Source of the DNA: CAVVWJ01 sp964475685
Lineage (GTDB): Bacteria; Gemmatimonadota; Gemmatimonadetes; Gemmatimonadales; GWC2-71-9
DNA: 64,000 nt
Assembly (NCBI GenBank): GCA_964475685.1
Contig: CAYYXP010000068.1
Coordinates: 3,734-67,733, forward strand
Direction of reading: 5' to 3'
Of the stretch, positions 1 to 8,481 are shown piece by piece. Numbering within the stretch: position 1 is the first letter of the stretch; each line of letters opens with the position of its first letter. The translations under genes and the position numbers were made by a program. Below the pieces are notes generated by a model. It was not told the origin of the DNA, made no database searches, and worked only from the letters and a program-made list of their open reading frames with translations.

Positions 1-1459
1 CCGCGCCCGCCAGCGCCGCCGCCGCAAGGCCTCCCGAAAGCCGGCGAGCCGCGATCAGCCCCAGGACCGCCCCCGCCGCGAGCACGACGAGGAGAAGCCG
101 GAGCGCCCCGCCCTGCAGCGCGCCCGCGTTGGCCGCCACTCGCGAGGCCTGCTCCGGGCTCGCCAGCGCCGCCGCCACCGGCTGGAGCACGCCGATCGCT
201 CCCAGCAGCCCCAGCCCGCCCAGGATGCCGAGCGGAATGGCGAGCGCGCGGGTCGAGAGCGGCCCGCGGGTCAAGCGGTCCGCGCCAAAGCCCGCGAAGA
301 CCGCGCAGGGCAGCGCCACCAGGAAGAAGCCCATCCCCGGAGCGCGCACCTTCTTCATCATCGGCATGACCTCGTACCACAGGCGATAGAAGGGGGTGTG
401 TCCTCCGAACGAGATGAGGAGAAAGAGAATCGCGATGACGCCGAGGGCGCGGATGATCCGGCGCCGTGTGGGGTCGCCGATGCCGAGTACGGCGAGCGTC
501 ACCACAATGGCGCCGAGATACTCGGTATGGGACTTGAAGAAATTGGTGCCCCAATAGTTCTCGAGCACCCCGTTGAATTGGGGGAGCACCGTCGTGAGGA
601 GCTCCACCGGCGGCATCGAGAAGGAGGTGGCGTATTGCCACCCGGTGCTGGGCCCGCCGGCGCCGCGCGGCGAATAGGGGATGTAGGCGAGGAACGGGAG
701 GATCTGGATGGCCGCGATGCCGAGGCCGAGGATGACGGCTCCCAGGGCGAGCCCGAGCGGCACCGGCCATCGCGTGCCTGCCGGCCGCTCCGGGTCGAAG
801 AACCCGAGATAGACCGTCCAGATCGCGGAGGCGACGAGGGCGTAATAGGCCATCTGGTACTGTGGGCTCAGCATGGCGAGCCCCACCGTGATCGCGAACA
901 TCCCGTAGCCGCTGAGGCGCCGGTGGCGAATGGCCCGGAGGAGGGCGAGGAGCATCAGCGGAGCGAGAGCGGAGACGAAGAGCTTCCCATCGTGTCCGGG
1001 GTGGACGAGCGACGCGACGATGCCGGTCAGCTCGTACGCGAGGCCGCCGACCAGCGCTCCGGTCCAGCTCACCCGCAGGGCACGCAGGAACGCGTACATG
1101 GTCGCGCCCGCCAGGACGATGTGCGAGAAGAAGCCGAGATTCATCGCCGTGTCGGTGGGGAGGAACCAGCGGAGCCAGGCCGTGGGATAGAAGATGTCTC
1201 CGTGCATGGCGGCGATGTACGGCAGGCCTCCGAACAGATACGGGTTCCATTCCGGGATGCGTCCGGTCTGGCGGAACATTTCGGCGCCGAAGAGCCGGAA
1301 CCCGTAGCCCGCCACGTACTGGTCGTCGCCCACGAGGAAGCGGCCGGCGAGCATGGGCCAGCAGAGCGAGGCGGCGGCAAGGAGGAACACCAGAACAGCC
1401 AGGAGGGCCGGGTGGCGCGGGGTGAACTCGTCGGACGAGGAGGGTTCAGGGTGCGACAC
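1..1459 (-). CDS. YfhO-like multi-spanning membrane protein (3' end cut by window)
   Basis: The frame is open from a GTG at 1459 to the window edge, so at least 486 residues are present and the C-terminus is missing. The N-terminus has a transmembrane helix, then an extracytoplasmic-type loop with GDDQYVAGYGFRLFGAE and EWNPYLFGGLPY, followed by many hydrophobic helices. This resembles the bacterial YfhO/GT-C-like membrane proteins, which are linked to polymer glycosylation. It overlaps the upstream gene by 14 bp and is the last visible gene of the LPS and glycosyltransferase operon, which fits a role in envelope glycan modification. The family call is by motif resemblance; the substrate is unknown. 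Confidence 0.7.
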   Translation of the reverse strand, partial: MSHPEPSSSDEFTPRHPALLAVLVFLLAAASLCWPMLAGRFLVGDDQYVAGYGFRLFGAEMFRQTGRIPEWNPYLFGGLPYIAAMHGDIFYPTAWLRWFLPTDTAMNLGFFSHIVLAGATMYAFLRALRVSWTGALVGGLAYELTGIVASLVHPGHDGKLFVSALAPLMLLALLRAIRHRRLSGYGMFAITVGLAMLSPQYQMAYYALVASAIWTVYLGFFDPERPAGTRWPVPLGLALGAVILGLGIAAIQILPFLAYIPYSPRGAGGPSTGWQYATSFSMPPVELLTTVLPQFNGVLENYWGTNFFKSHTEYLGAIVVTLAVLGIGDPTRRRIIRALGVIAILFLLISFGGHTPFYRLWYEVMPMMKKVRAPGMGFFLVALPCAVFAGFGADRLTRGPLSTRALAIPLGILGGLGLLGAIGVLQPVAAALASPEQASRVAANAGALQGGALRLLLVVLAAGAVLGLIAARRLSGGLAAAALAGA

Positions 1460-2372
1460 GCGCTCTACCCCGGGGGTATGCGAGGAACGGGGCGGCGGCG
1501 CCCACCTCGGTGACGGTCAGCAGCAGCCGTGAGGCGAGGGCGAGCACGGTGGCGGCCCCGATGCCGATCGGCCCCTGCAGCAGGAGAATGAACAGCCCTT
1601 CCCTGACGCCCAGACCCCCCGGAACCAGCAGCGCAAGAAATCCGGCGAGGTAGGAGGCGGTGAACACCGCGATCGCGACCAGGAGCGTGAGCCCGGAATC
1701 CGGAAGGATTCCCCGCGCGAGCAGCCAGAGGGAGACACCGTACCCCACCCAGGCGAGCAGGTTGGAGGCGATCCCGAAGACGATACCGCCCGCCGCCGGG
1801 GAGGTTTGTCCGCCGGAGTCGGGCCCGGCGAGGCGGAGAAGGCGACGCAGGACGGGCGGCCACAGGAGCAGGACGACACCGGTGACCGACGCGGCGACGA
1901 GCGCGAGGAGCGCCGCCCGAGCGCCCGGTCTGGCCGCCTCCAGTGCCCCCATCCCGGTGCACGCCGCCACCGCGGCGCCGGTGCCGACGGCCAGAGCCTG
2001 AAGGACGACCGCGGAGCCGGTGGCCGCCCACGGCGCAATGCCCGCCTCCTTCGACATCAGGGCCATGCCGGCCACTGCCCACACCTTGCCGGGGAGGTAC
2101 TTCCCCAGGCTCGACACCGTCCAGATGCGGGCGGCTGTCCACCCATCCAGCCGCTGGCCCCACCCCTCCAGCATCCGGCGCCAGGCGACGATCAGGATGG
2201 CGTACATGAGCCAGACGACGAGACAACTCAGGAGGATCCATCCCGGCTGGAGGCGCAAGTCGAGTGGCTGGGTGCGGAGCTGTTCCCAGTTCCGGACCAG
2301 AGACCGGCCGGCGAACCACACAATGGCGAGCGAGGCTGTCCATCCGGCGGCCCTAACCCAGAGGCTACGCAC
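1446..2372 (-). CDS. LPG-synthase-TM / UPF0104 family membrane protein
   Basis: A 308-residue integral membrane protein with about eight hydrophobic segments. It carries two hallmarks of the flippase-like LPG_synthase_TM family (PF03706, YbhN/AglD type): SSLGKYLPGKVW near the first third and LVPGGLGVREG near the C-terminus. There is no soluble synthase domain, so lysylation of lipids is not implied. A longer frame begins at 2414, but I prefer the GTG at 2372: it overlaps the preceding glycosyltransferase stop by 8 bp (GTGCGTAG) and has a GAGG six bases upstream. Such proteins often sit with glycosyltransferases, as here, and may move or present lipid-linked substrates; that role is inferred. 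Confidence 0.8.
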   Translation of the reverse strand: MRSLWVRAAGWTASLAIVWFAGRSLVRNWEQLRTQPLDLRLQPGWILLSCLVVWLMYAILIVAWRRMLEGWGQRLDGWTAARIWTVSSLGKYLPGKVWAVAGMALMSKEAGIAPWAATGSAVVLQALAVGTGAAVAACTGMGALEAARPGARAALLALVAASVTGVVLLLWPPVLRRLLRLAGPDSGGQTSPAAGGIVFGIASNLLAWVGYGVSLWLLARGILPDSGLTLLVAIAVFTASYLAGFLALLVPGGLGVREGLFILLLQGPIGIGAATVLALASRLLLTVTEVGAAAPFLAYPRGRARVAP

Positions 2373-3507
2373 CCAGCGCCTCGTGGTACCACCCTTCGCA
2401 GACCTCGGCGACATGTTCGGGCGCCAGCCGGGCGCGCCACGATTCGCCGACCAGTCGGGTCAGCGCCTGGCGATCGGGATCGTGCAGGAGATCGAGGATC
2501 GCGTCGCTCATGGCCTCCGGTGAAGGCAACGTGAGCCGCCCGCCCCCCGCCTCGGGAACGATGTCCACGATGCCTCCCCCGTCCCAGCAGGCGACGACCG
2601 GCACGCCCGCCATCAGCGCTTCCGCTGCGGCAAGCCCGAAGCCCTCGCCCTGGGCGGGGAAGATCATGACGTCGGCGTGAGCGAGGTAGCCGGCGATGTC
2701 GGTGGGGGGGACCGCTCCCACGAACTGGACGAAGGGCGTGATACCGAGGCGGCCGACCTGTCGCTCGAGAGCGGGACGCTCGGGGCCGTCGCCGACGATG
2801 GTGAGAGGGAGATCGTGCCCGCAGCTCGCGAGAAAGGCGATCGTCTCGATGGCGAGATTGACTCGCTTCTGGGCCACCAGCCGCGCGACGACCACGGCGC
2901 CTCCGCCTCCGCTGGTCCAGGGGTAAGCGGTCGTATCCACCGGCATCGGCTGGATGTGGTCGGGTGAGACGAACCGGCCCACGCCGTTCTGAACCCATCC
3001 CGCGAGCTCGCGGGACACCGCGGTGACGACCCGGGCGCGCGCGAAGACCGGCCGGGCGAGCGTTCGCGCAATCCGGGATGTCCGGAGCAGCGCGGCATCG
3101 GTGCCGTGTACGGTGAGCACCATGGGCGCCTCCCGCGGCACCGCAAGTCCGGCGGGCACCCACCAGTGCGCGTGCACCAGATCGGCCCCGGCGTCCAACT
3201 CGCGCCGCGCCTCCTTCCGAAGGGCGCGCCAGAGTCCGGCGAGCGCTCGCCATCCGCGCGGCCCCCGCAGCGCCGACTGCATCGTTCCCCGGTACGCCAC
3301 GATTTCCCCGCTGGCCGATGCGTAGCGCACTCGTCGTACGCTCACACCGTCCACCACCTCTTCCCCGCCCCGGCCCTGGTCGCTGGGCGCCAGGACGCGC
3401 ACCTCGACGCCGCGGCGCACGAGGGCGTTTGCGAGAATGCCGAGGAAGGCGCCCGACAGGTCGCCCGGCCAGCGGGGGAAGTTGTGGGTCAGGAAGACGA
3501 CCCGCAC
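2365..3507 (-). CDS. Glycosyltransferase family 4 (GT-B fold)
   Basis: A 380-residue cytoplasmic or membrane-associated glycosyltransferase. The N-terminal Rossmann half opens with MRVVFLTHNFPRWPGDLSG, a typical GT4 donor/acceptor start, with HAHWW in the middle. The C-terminal half has the GT4 nucleotide-sugar motif GEGFGLAAAEALMAG, containing the conserved E-x7-E pair. It starts at GTG 3507, three bases after the stop of the GT2 gene, so the two are translationally close. The position downstream of the Kdo/Lpt genes suggests it extends LPS core, O-chain or a glycolipid; donor and acceptor cannot be read from sequence. Confidence 0.88.
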   Translation of the reverse strand: MRVVFLTHNFPRWPGDLSGAFLGILANALVRRGVEVRVLAPSDQGRGGEEVVDGVSVRRVRYASASGEIVAYRGTMQSALRGPRGWRALAGLWRALRKEARRELDAGADLVHAHWWVPAGLAVPREAPMVLTVHGTDAALLRTSRIARTLARPVFARARVVTAVSRELAGWVQNGVGRFVSPDHIQPMPVDTTAYPWTSGGGGAVVVARLVAQKRVNLAIETIAFLASCGHDLPLTIVGDGPERPALERQVGRLGITPFVQFVGAVPPTDIAGYLAHADVMIFPAQGEGFGLAAAEALMAGVPVVACWDGGGIVDIVPEAGGGRLTLPSPEAMSDAILDLLHDPDRQALTRLVGESWRARLAPEHVAEVCEGWYHEALGA

Positions 3508-3510
3508 CGA

Positions 3511-4467
3511 TCAGTCCCGGGAATCGAGCTTGTCCAGCCGGGAGAGAGAACGGGCGATTGCCCGCGTCTCCTCCTGCAGGCTGGCCACCATTTCCCCGAG
3601 CAGGCCGAAGGCGAACAGCACGGTGCCGGAGATCACCATCGTCTCGACGAGGTTCAGCAGCGGCCGGAAGCCGAAATCGAAGGCGAACCGGAGCACCAGT
3701 GCGAGCACGCCCGCGAGAAGGCCGATCAGGAAGAGCACGGCGCCGGCGATGCCGAAGAAGAGCATCGGCTTCCGGCCGAACTTGAGCTGGAACCAGACGC
3801 TGAAGAGATCGAAAATGCCGACGGGAATCCGCCGCCAGTTGAACTTCGAGACACCGGCCCGCCGGGGGTACAACGGCACCGGCAGCGAAGTGAGGCGATA
3901 GCCGTCGGCGGCCGCGATGACCACCATGAACCGGTGCCAGTCGGGCCGGAGCGGGACGCCCAGCATGACCTCGCGCCGGTAGGCTTTCACCGAGTTGAGA
4001 TCGGTGACCGAGACCCCGAAGAGCCAACGGCAGAGGCGGTTGTATACCGTCGAAACGAACGCCTTCTCGTACTTCCCCTGCTTGGTGCCGGTGACGATGT
4101 CCGCCCGATTCTCCAGGATCGGCGCCACCAGCGCGGGAATGTCGGCCGGGAGATACTGCAGGTCGGCGGGATAGAACACGAAGATGTCGCCCCGGGCGAC
4201 GTCGCCCGCGGAGCGGAGGGCGTCGGCGATGCCCCGCTGCCTCCGGTGACTCACCACCCGGAGAAAGGGGTGGGCCCGGGCGAGATCGCGCAGGACGTCG
4301 GCGCTCTCGTCCCGGGAGCCGTCGTTCACGATCACGACTTCGAAGGTGAAGGGCGCGGGGCCCAGCGCCTCGGCGCAGAGCCGCACGAACTCGGGGAGGT
4401 TGACGGCCTCGTCCTTCGCCGGAACGAGGACGCTGACGTCCCGCGTCTCGGCGGCAGCGAGGCTCAT
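3511..4467 (-). CDS. Glycosyltransferase family 2, DPM1/ArnC-like, with two C-terminal TM helices
   Basis: A 318-residue GT-A enzyme. VSVLVPAKDEAVNLPEFV starts the nucleotide-sugar domain, and VNDGSRDES and FYPADLQYLP match the GT2 nucleotide and acidic metal-binding strands (the usual DADLQ reads PADLQ here). TDLNSVKAYRREV follows. The last 90 residues hold two hydrophobic helices, as in polyisoprenyl-phosphate glycosyltransferases of the dolichol-phosphate-mannose/ArnC group. The gene overlaps the rpoN stop by ATGA. A plausible role is charging undecaprenyl phosphate with a sugar for later transfer in the envelope, but the sugar is not identifiable. Confidence 0.85.
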   Translation of the reverse strand: MSLAAAETRDVSVLVPAKDEAVNLPEFVRLCAEALGPAPFTFEVVIVNDGSRDESADVLRDLARAHPFLRVVSHRRQRGIADALRSAGDVARGDIFVFYPADLQYLPADIPALVAPILENRADIVTGTKQGKYEKAFVSTVYNRLCRWLFGVSVTDLNSVKAYRREVMLGVPLRPDWHRFMVVIAAADGYRLTSLPVPLYPRRAGVSKFNWRRIPVGIFDLFSVWFQLKFGRKPMLFFGIAGAVLFLIGLLAGVLALVLRFAFDFGFRPLLNLVETMVISGTVLFAFGLLGEMVASLQEETRAIARSLSRLDKLDSRD

Positions 4468-5966
4468 ACGCGCTTCCGCATGCGGGCCGGAAGAATGCCC
4501 AGCTGGTCGCGGTACTTGGCGACCGTCCGCCGGGCGATCTGGATTCCCTGTTCCTGGAAGAGGTGCACGATCTGCTGGTCGGTGAGCGGCTTGGCGCTGT
4601 CCTCGTCGGCCACCATCTTCTGCAGCTTGGCGCGGATCGAGCGCGCGCTGGCGTCCTCGCCGGAGGTGGTGGCGAGGGCGCTGGAGAAGAAGAACTTGAG
4701 CGGCAGCACGCCGCGCGGGGTCTGGACGTACTTCTCGTTGGTCACCCGGCTGACGGTGGACTCGTGCATGTTGATGACCTCGGCGACCTCCCGGAGGGTC
4801 AGCGGCCTGAGGTGCTCGATCCCCTTCTCGAAGTAATCACGCTGCCGGTCGACGATGAAGTTCATCACCTTGAGCATCGTCTGGCGGCGCTGCTCGATGG
4901 CCTGAATCATCCAGTTGGCGCTGTTCATCTTCGACGCGATGAACTCGCGGTTCTCCGGCGTCATCTTCTTCTTGTCCCGCGCGATCTCCTGGTAGGAGCG
5001 GCTGAGCCGCAGCCGGGGCATTCCGGTGTCGTTGAGAAAGACCTGGTAGCGCTCGCCGATCTTCTCGACGATGAGATCGGGGAGGATGTAGCCGTCGCTC
5101 TGGGTCGAGTACTTGAGCCCCGGCTTGGGGTCGAGCCGGGCCAGCTCGTCGGCCGCCGCCTGGACCGCGACCGGCTCGACACCGAACCGCTTGGCCAGGT
5201 CGTTCCACCGGTGCGCGATCAGATCGGGGAACGCCTCGCTCACGAGACGGTAGGTCAGCGAGGTGGTATCGGCCTGCTCGCCGAGCTGGATGAGCAGGCA
5301 CTCACGCAGGTCCCGGGCCCCGACGCCCGCCGGGTCGAGTCGCTGCAGCACGCGCAGTATGTCCTCGGCCTCGGGCATGGTGAAGAAGGACGGAGAGGAC
5401 AAAGAGGACGGAAGGTCTCCGCCGTCTCCGTCCTCTCCATCCTCTCCGTCCTCTCCGCCCGGTTCATTCTCCAGGCGCCCGGCCACCAGCTGATTGACGG
5501 AGCCGAGGATCTCCTCCAGCGAGGCAGCGAGATAGCCCTCCTCGTTGACGTTGCCGAGAAACTCCTCGGCGAGCAGGAGCTGCCGGGGCGTCAGGGTGAG
5601 CATGTGCAACTGCTCGCGGAGGTGATCGATGAGGTCCTTGGTCTCGACCGTGACCGGCTCGATGTACTCCAGCTGCTCGTACTGCTCCCGGGTGCCGCCG
5701 ACCTCGAAGCCGTTGAGAAGGATCTCCTCCCAGTCCATCTCCTCTTCCTTTTCCTTCTTCTCCTTCTCCTGCTCGGCGTCCTTCTGTTCCGGCGTCTCCT
5801 CCTCCGGCTCGAGCAGCTCCAGGAAGGGGTTGGCGAGGAGCTCCTGCTTGAGATGTTGCTGAAGGTCCATCATGGGCATGTACAGCATGTCCATCGCCTG
5901 GTAGAGCCTCGGGTTGACCCGGAGCTCCTGCCGGAGACTGATGTGCTGCGACAGCCCGGTTCTCAT
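4464..5966 (-). CDS. rpoN: RNA polymerase sigma-54 factor
   Basis: A 500-residue sigma-54. Region I (residues 1-55) is the Gln/Leu-rich activator-responsive segment, beginning MRTGLSQHISLRQELRVNPR. Region II (56-80) is strongly acidic and Lys-rich. The core-binding domain contains RLDPAGVGARDLRECLLIQL (209-228), and the C-terminus ends in the RpoN box ARRTVAKYRDQLGI for the -24 element. Residues about 169-195 are a Gly/Glu/Asp- then Ser-rich insertion in the core-binding domain, encoded by a palindromic DNA element annotated separately. Order lptB-rpoN is conserved in many diderms. It starts at ATG 5966, overlapping the lptB stop by ATGA. No activator (EBP) gene is seen here. Confidence 0.97.
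   Translation of the reverse strand: MRTGLSQHISLRQELRVNPRLYQAMDMLYMPMMDLQQHLKQELLANPFLELLEPEEETPEQKDAEQEKEKKEKEEEMDWEEILLNGFEVGGTREQYEQLEYIEPVTVETKDLIDHLREQLHMLTLTPRQLLLAEEFLGNVNEEGYLAASLEEILGSVNQLVAGRLENEPGGEDGEDGEDGDGGDLPSSLSSPSFFTMPEAEDILRVLQRLDPAGVGARDLRECLLIQLGEQADTTSLTYRLVSEAFPDLIAHRWNDLAKRFGVEPVAVQAAADELARLDPKPGLKYSTQSDGYILPDLIVEKIGERYQVFLNDTGMPRLRLSRSYQEIARDKKKMTPENREFIASKMNSANWMIQAIEQRRQTMLKVMNFIVDRQRDYFEKGIEHLRPLTLREVAEVINMHESTVSRVTNEKYVQTPRGVLPLKFFFSSALATTSGEDASARSIRAKLQKMVADEDSAKPLTDQQIVHLFQEQGIQIARRTVAKYRDQLGILPARMRKRV
5388..5451. repeat. Palindromic element inside rpoN (25-bp arms, 14-base loop)
   Basis: Left arm 5388-5412 and right arm 5427-5451 are reverse complements at 22 of 25 positions; only the three central positions differ. 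Each arm is itself built of short GGACGGAGA-like units. The element lies in frame in rpoN and adds a low-complexity acidic/serine linker around residues 172-193 without breaking the gene. It would form a strong hairpin in the mRNA. Composition is unlike the neighbouring rpoN codons. It resembles in behaviour the in-frame palindromic elements known from Rickettsia, but no relationship is claimed. Confidence 0.85.
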
Positions 5967-7126
5967 GCGACGGCCTCCAGGCGCGCCCGCAGACGCGCGG
6001 TAAGGGTGGGGCCCAGGTAGAGCTGCGCGACCCGGTCGTCGTAAACGAGGTCCTGCACGGTACCCGAGGCCTGCACTCTGCCCTCGAACATGATGTAGGC
6101 TCGATCGACGATGTCGAGCGTCTGCTCGACGTTGTGGTCCGTGATGAGCACGCCGATCCCCCGATGCCTCAGTCCGGCGACGATGGTCTGGATGTCATGC
6201 ACGGCGATCGGATCGACGCCGGCGAACGGCTCGTCGAGGAGCATGAACTTCGGCTCGCTCACGAGGGCCCGGGTTATCTCCAGCCGCCGGCGCTCCCCGC
6301 CGCTCAGCGAATACGCCTTGTTGCGGCGGAGGTGCTTGATGGAGAGCTCGTCCAGCATGCCCTCCAGTCGGCGGAGGCGCTCCTCGCGCCCGAGGGGCCT
6401 CGTCTCCAGGATTGCCAGAATATTTTCCTCCACGGTCATCTTCCGGAAGATCGAGGGCTCCTGGGCCAAGTAGCCGATCCCCGCGCGCGCCCGCTGGTAC
6501 ATCGGCGCCCGGGTGAGATCGAGGCCGTCGAGGCGGACCCGCCCTTCATCGGGTCCGATGAGTCCTGTTATAAGGTAGAAGGTCGTGGTCTTTCCCGCGC
6601 CGTTGGGGCCCAGAAGCCCCACGATCTCTCCCTGGTGGACCCGCACACTCACCTGGTCCACGACCCTGCGCCCCTTGAAGCTCTTGGCCAGGTTCTCCCC
6701 TTCCAGGACGCTGGCGTTGGCTCGATGAGGCATGAGGGCCTTCGCCCTCTGCACGGCCCGTCCTGCGGCGGCCAGCAGCTCCTGGTAGACCGCCTCGCGA
6801 TCTTGGGGACCGTCGCCCCACCAACGGACGCGCGGCGTCACCGGGTCCCATCCGCTGCCCGCCGGATCCAGGATCCAGCCTTCCGTCGCGAGACGGGGGA
6901 GCACCGACCTGGAAAGATGCCCCCGCACCTCGTCGCCGGAAACTTCCTGGTCGCCCTGGCCTCCGATCTCGCGGTAGCAGGCCAGATGCGCCTCGCGGTA
7001 GCTCATGACCAGGTCGGCAAAAGCCACCTTGGCCTCCGACCCGGCCCCACGGGTGATGGCCGCGAGTGCGATGGGCACCGAGGGGTCGCGGTCGCCGAGG
7101 GAGGCGATCCAGTTGGGGGTGCTCAC
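5963..7126 (-). CDS. lptB: LPS export ABC transporter ATPase LptB with N-terminal extension
   Basis: A 387-residue protein whose last about 256 residues are a full LptB: Walker A GPNGAGKTTT, signature LSGGERRRLEITRAL, Walker B FMLLDEPFAGVDP and switch His in ITDHNVEQTLDIVDRAY. LptB is normally about 240 residues. Here residues 1-131 form an extra soluble domain (for example GWILDPAGSGWDPVTP, then a helix QELLAAAGRAVQRAKAL) that I do not recognise. The GTG start at 7126 overlaps the lptA stop by GTGA, which supports translation of the extension; an internal ATG at residue 132 could give a standard LptB. LptB powers LPS extraction by LptFG, which are not in this window. Confidence 0.93.
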   Translation of the reverse strand: MSTPNWIASLGDRDPSVPIALAAITRGAGSEAKVAFADLVMSYREAHLACYREIGGQGDQEVSGDEVRGHLSRSVLPRLATEGWILDPAGSGWDPVTPRVRWWGDGPQDREAVYQELLAAAGRAVQRAKALMPHRANASVLEGENLAKSFKGRRVVDQVSVRVHQGEIVGLLGPNGAGKTTTFYLITGLIGPDEGRVRLDGLDLTRAPMYQRARAGIGYLAQEPSIFRKMTVEENILAILETRPLGREERLRRLEGMLDELSIKHLRRNKAYSLSGGERRRLEITRALVSEPKFMLLDEPFAGVDPIAVHDIQTIVAGLRHRGIGVLITDHNVEQTLDIVDRAYIMFEGRVQASGTVQDLVYDDRVAQLYLGPTLTARLRARLEAVA

Positions 7127-8481
7127 CGCTGCTGTCCGGTGCGCGGCCGGGTGCTGTCCGGCGTGGCCGCGGCCGAGTCCAATGCCATCTCGAGCTGGAC
7201 CCCATCCACCCTGCCCCGGACGTCCACCCGCTCCACGCCCCCGTCGGCGGGCGGGCGCATGGTCACGACGATGACGTCGCCCCGTGAATAGTTGATCGAG
7301 GGTCGCTGCGGCGACACCAGGTTGGGGTCCACGTGATACGACTGGGCCAGAGCCCGCGCCTCGATCCGGCTCAGCACGGCCCGGGGCTTCCCGGACGAGT
7401 CGGCGGAGGCGAATTGCGCGATGATGGTGTCGCCGCGCATCCAGTCGCGGTCCTTGCTGAGGGTGTCCACGGCCCCACCCAGCCAGGCCGTGCCGAAGCC
7501 GCGCACCTCGCGGAGCTGCTGCCCGGGGCTGTCGATGGCCAGCGACTCGGCCCGCATGGCATAGGCCGACGAGCTGGCGAGGGAGTGGGCGGGATCGCCC
7601 CAGGCGAAGGTGCGCTCCAGCTTTCTGGCCCTGAGATGAAGGGCGATCGTATCGGCGACGAGATCGAGATCCCGGCTGATCGCGTGCGCCGAACCCCTGG
7701 CGAGCAGGTTGTCGATCTCGCGGTTGACCAGCTTGAGGTCGATCCGCTTCCCGGTGACCCGGAAGCTGTCGGGTCCGAGGCCACGCAACACCGGTTCTCC
7801 CCCGGTGAGGACGGCCTCGCTGCCGAGCCCGGTATCGAGGCGCATCGAGTCGGAGCGGGCCGCGAAATCGCTGCGGTCGATCGTGACCTTCCCACCCGCC
7901 CAGATCCGGTCATCCCCCTTGAAGCGCACCCGGTCGCCGACGATGACGTACGGTTCGCCCTTCCTGGCGGTGGAATCGGAGGGCACGTAATTGATCTTCG
8001 GGCGGCCGACAGCGAACATCTCGAGAGTGTCGCGCACACCCTTGACCACGCGGAGATAGTCAAGGGACGGGCCGGTGAGCGAGGAGCCGGTCGCGAGGTT
8101 GCGGGTGGCGACCCGGCCCCGGGCCTCCCACCTCTCGCCGTTCTTGTAGTAGGTGCCGTTGTCGGCATCCATGGAGATCGTCGAATCGCGGTACTTGACG
8201 TTGCCGATGAACTGGACGACGGTGCCGCCATACGCCGCCACGCTGTCGCTCTGCATCGAGATCCGGGTGCCCCGGCAGCGCAATCGCACATTGCCGCCCG
8301 CAAAGTAGTTCGTGCCGGCGGGCGTCTCATTGACCGCCCCCTGCCGGTCCACGTTGTCTATCTGAAAGACGCAGCGGCCCGCTTGCCCCGCCGGTGCCGG
8401 GGGCTTGACCTGCGCCTCGGAGACCGCCGGCCAGGGAGCCGCGAGTGCCGCCATCAGCGCAAGCAGGACACGGCGAATCAT
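7123..8481 (-). CDS. lptA: LptA/OstA-like periplasmic LPS-transport protein
   Basis: A 452-residue exported protein. Residues 1-24 look like a signal peptide ending near SEAQ. The rest is a series of beta-strand repeats typical of the OstA/LptA beta-jellyroll (NYFAGGNVRLRCRGTRI, VQFIGNVKYRDSTISMDAD, IWAGGKVTIDRSDF). It is much longer than E. coli LptA (about 185 residues), suggesting two or more jellyroll modules or an LptD N-terminal-like arrangement without the barrel. It lies between lptC and lptB with 4-bp overlaps on both sides, so it should form the periplasmic bridge for LPS. Naming it lptA rests on fold style and synteny. Confidence 0.85.
   Translation of the reverse strand: MIRRVLLALMAALAAPWPAVSEAQVKPPAPAGQAGRCVFQIDNVDRQGAVNETPAGTNYFAGGNVRLRCRGTRISMQSDSVAAYGGTVVQFIGNVKYRDSTISMDADNGTYYKNGERWEARGRVATRNLATGSSLTGPSLDYLRVVKGVRDTLEMFAVGRPKINYVPSDSTARKGEPYVIVGDRVRFKGDDRIWAGGKVTIDRSDFAARSDSMRLDTGLGSEAVLTGGEPVLRGLGPDSFRVTGKRIDLKLVNREIDNLLARGSAHAISRDLDLVADTIALHLRARKLERTFAWGDPAHSLASSSAYAMRAESLAIDSPGQQLREVRGFGTAWLGGAVDTLSKDRDWMRGDTIIAQFASADSSGKPRAVLSRIEARALAQSYHVDPNLVSPQRPSINYSRGDVIVVTMRPPADGGVERVDVRGRVDGVQLEMALDSAAATPDSTRPRTGQQR

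Noticed and set aside
398..1513. A 371-codon open frame on the plus strand
   Set aside because: It is the complement of the YfhO-like gene; its Glu/Arg-rich translation has no domain features.
4563..6020. A 485-codon open frame opposite rpoN
   Set aside because: Antisense of a strong sigma-54 gene; leucine-rich runs arise from the complement of its acidic stretches.
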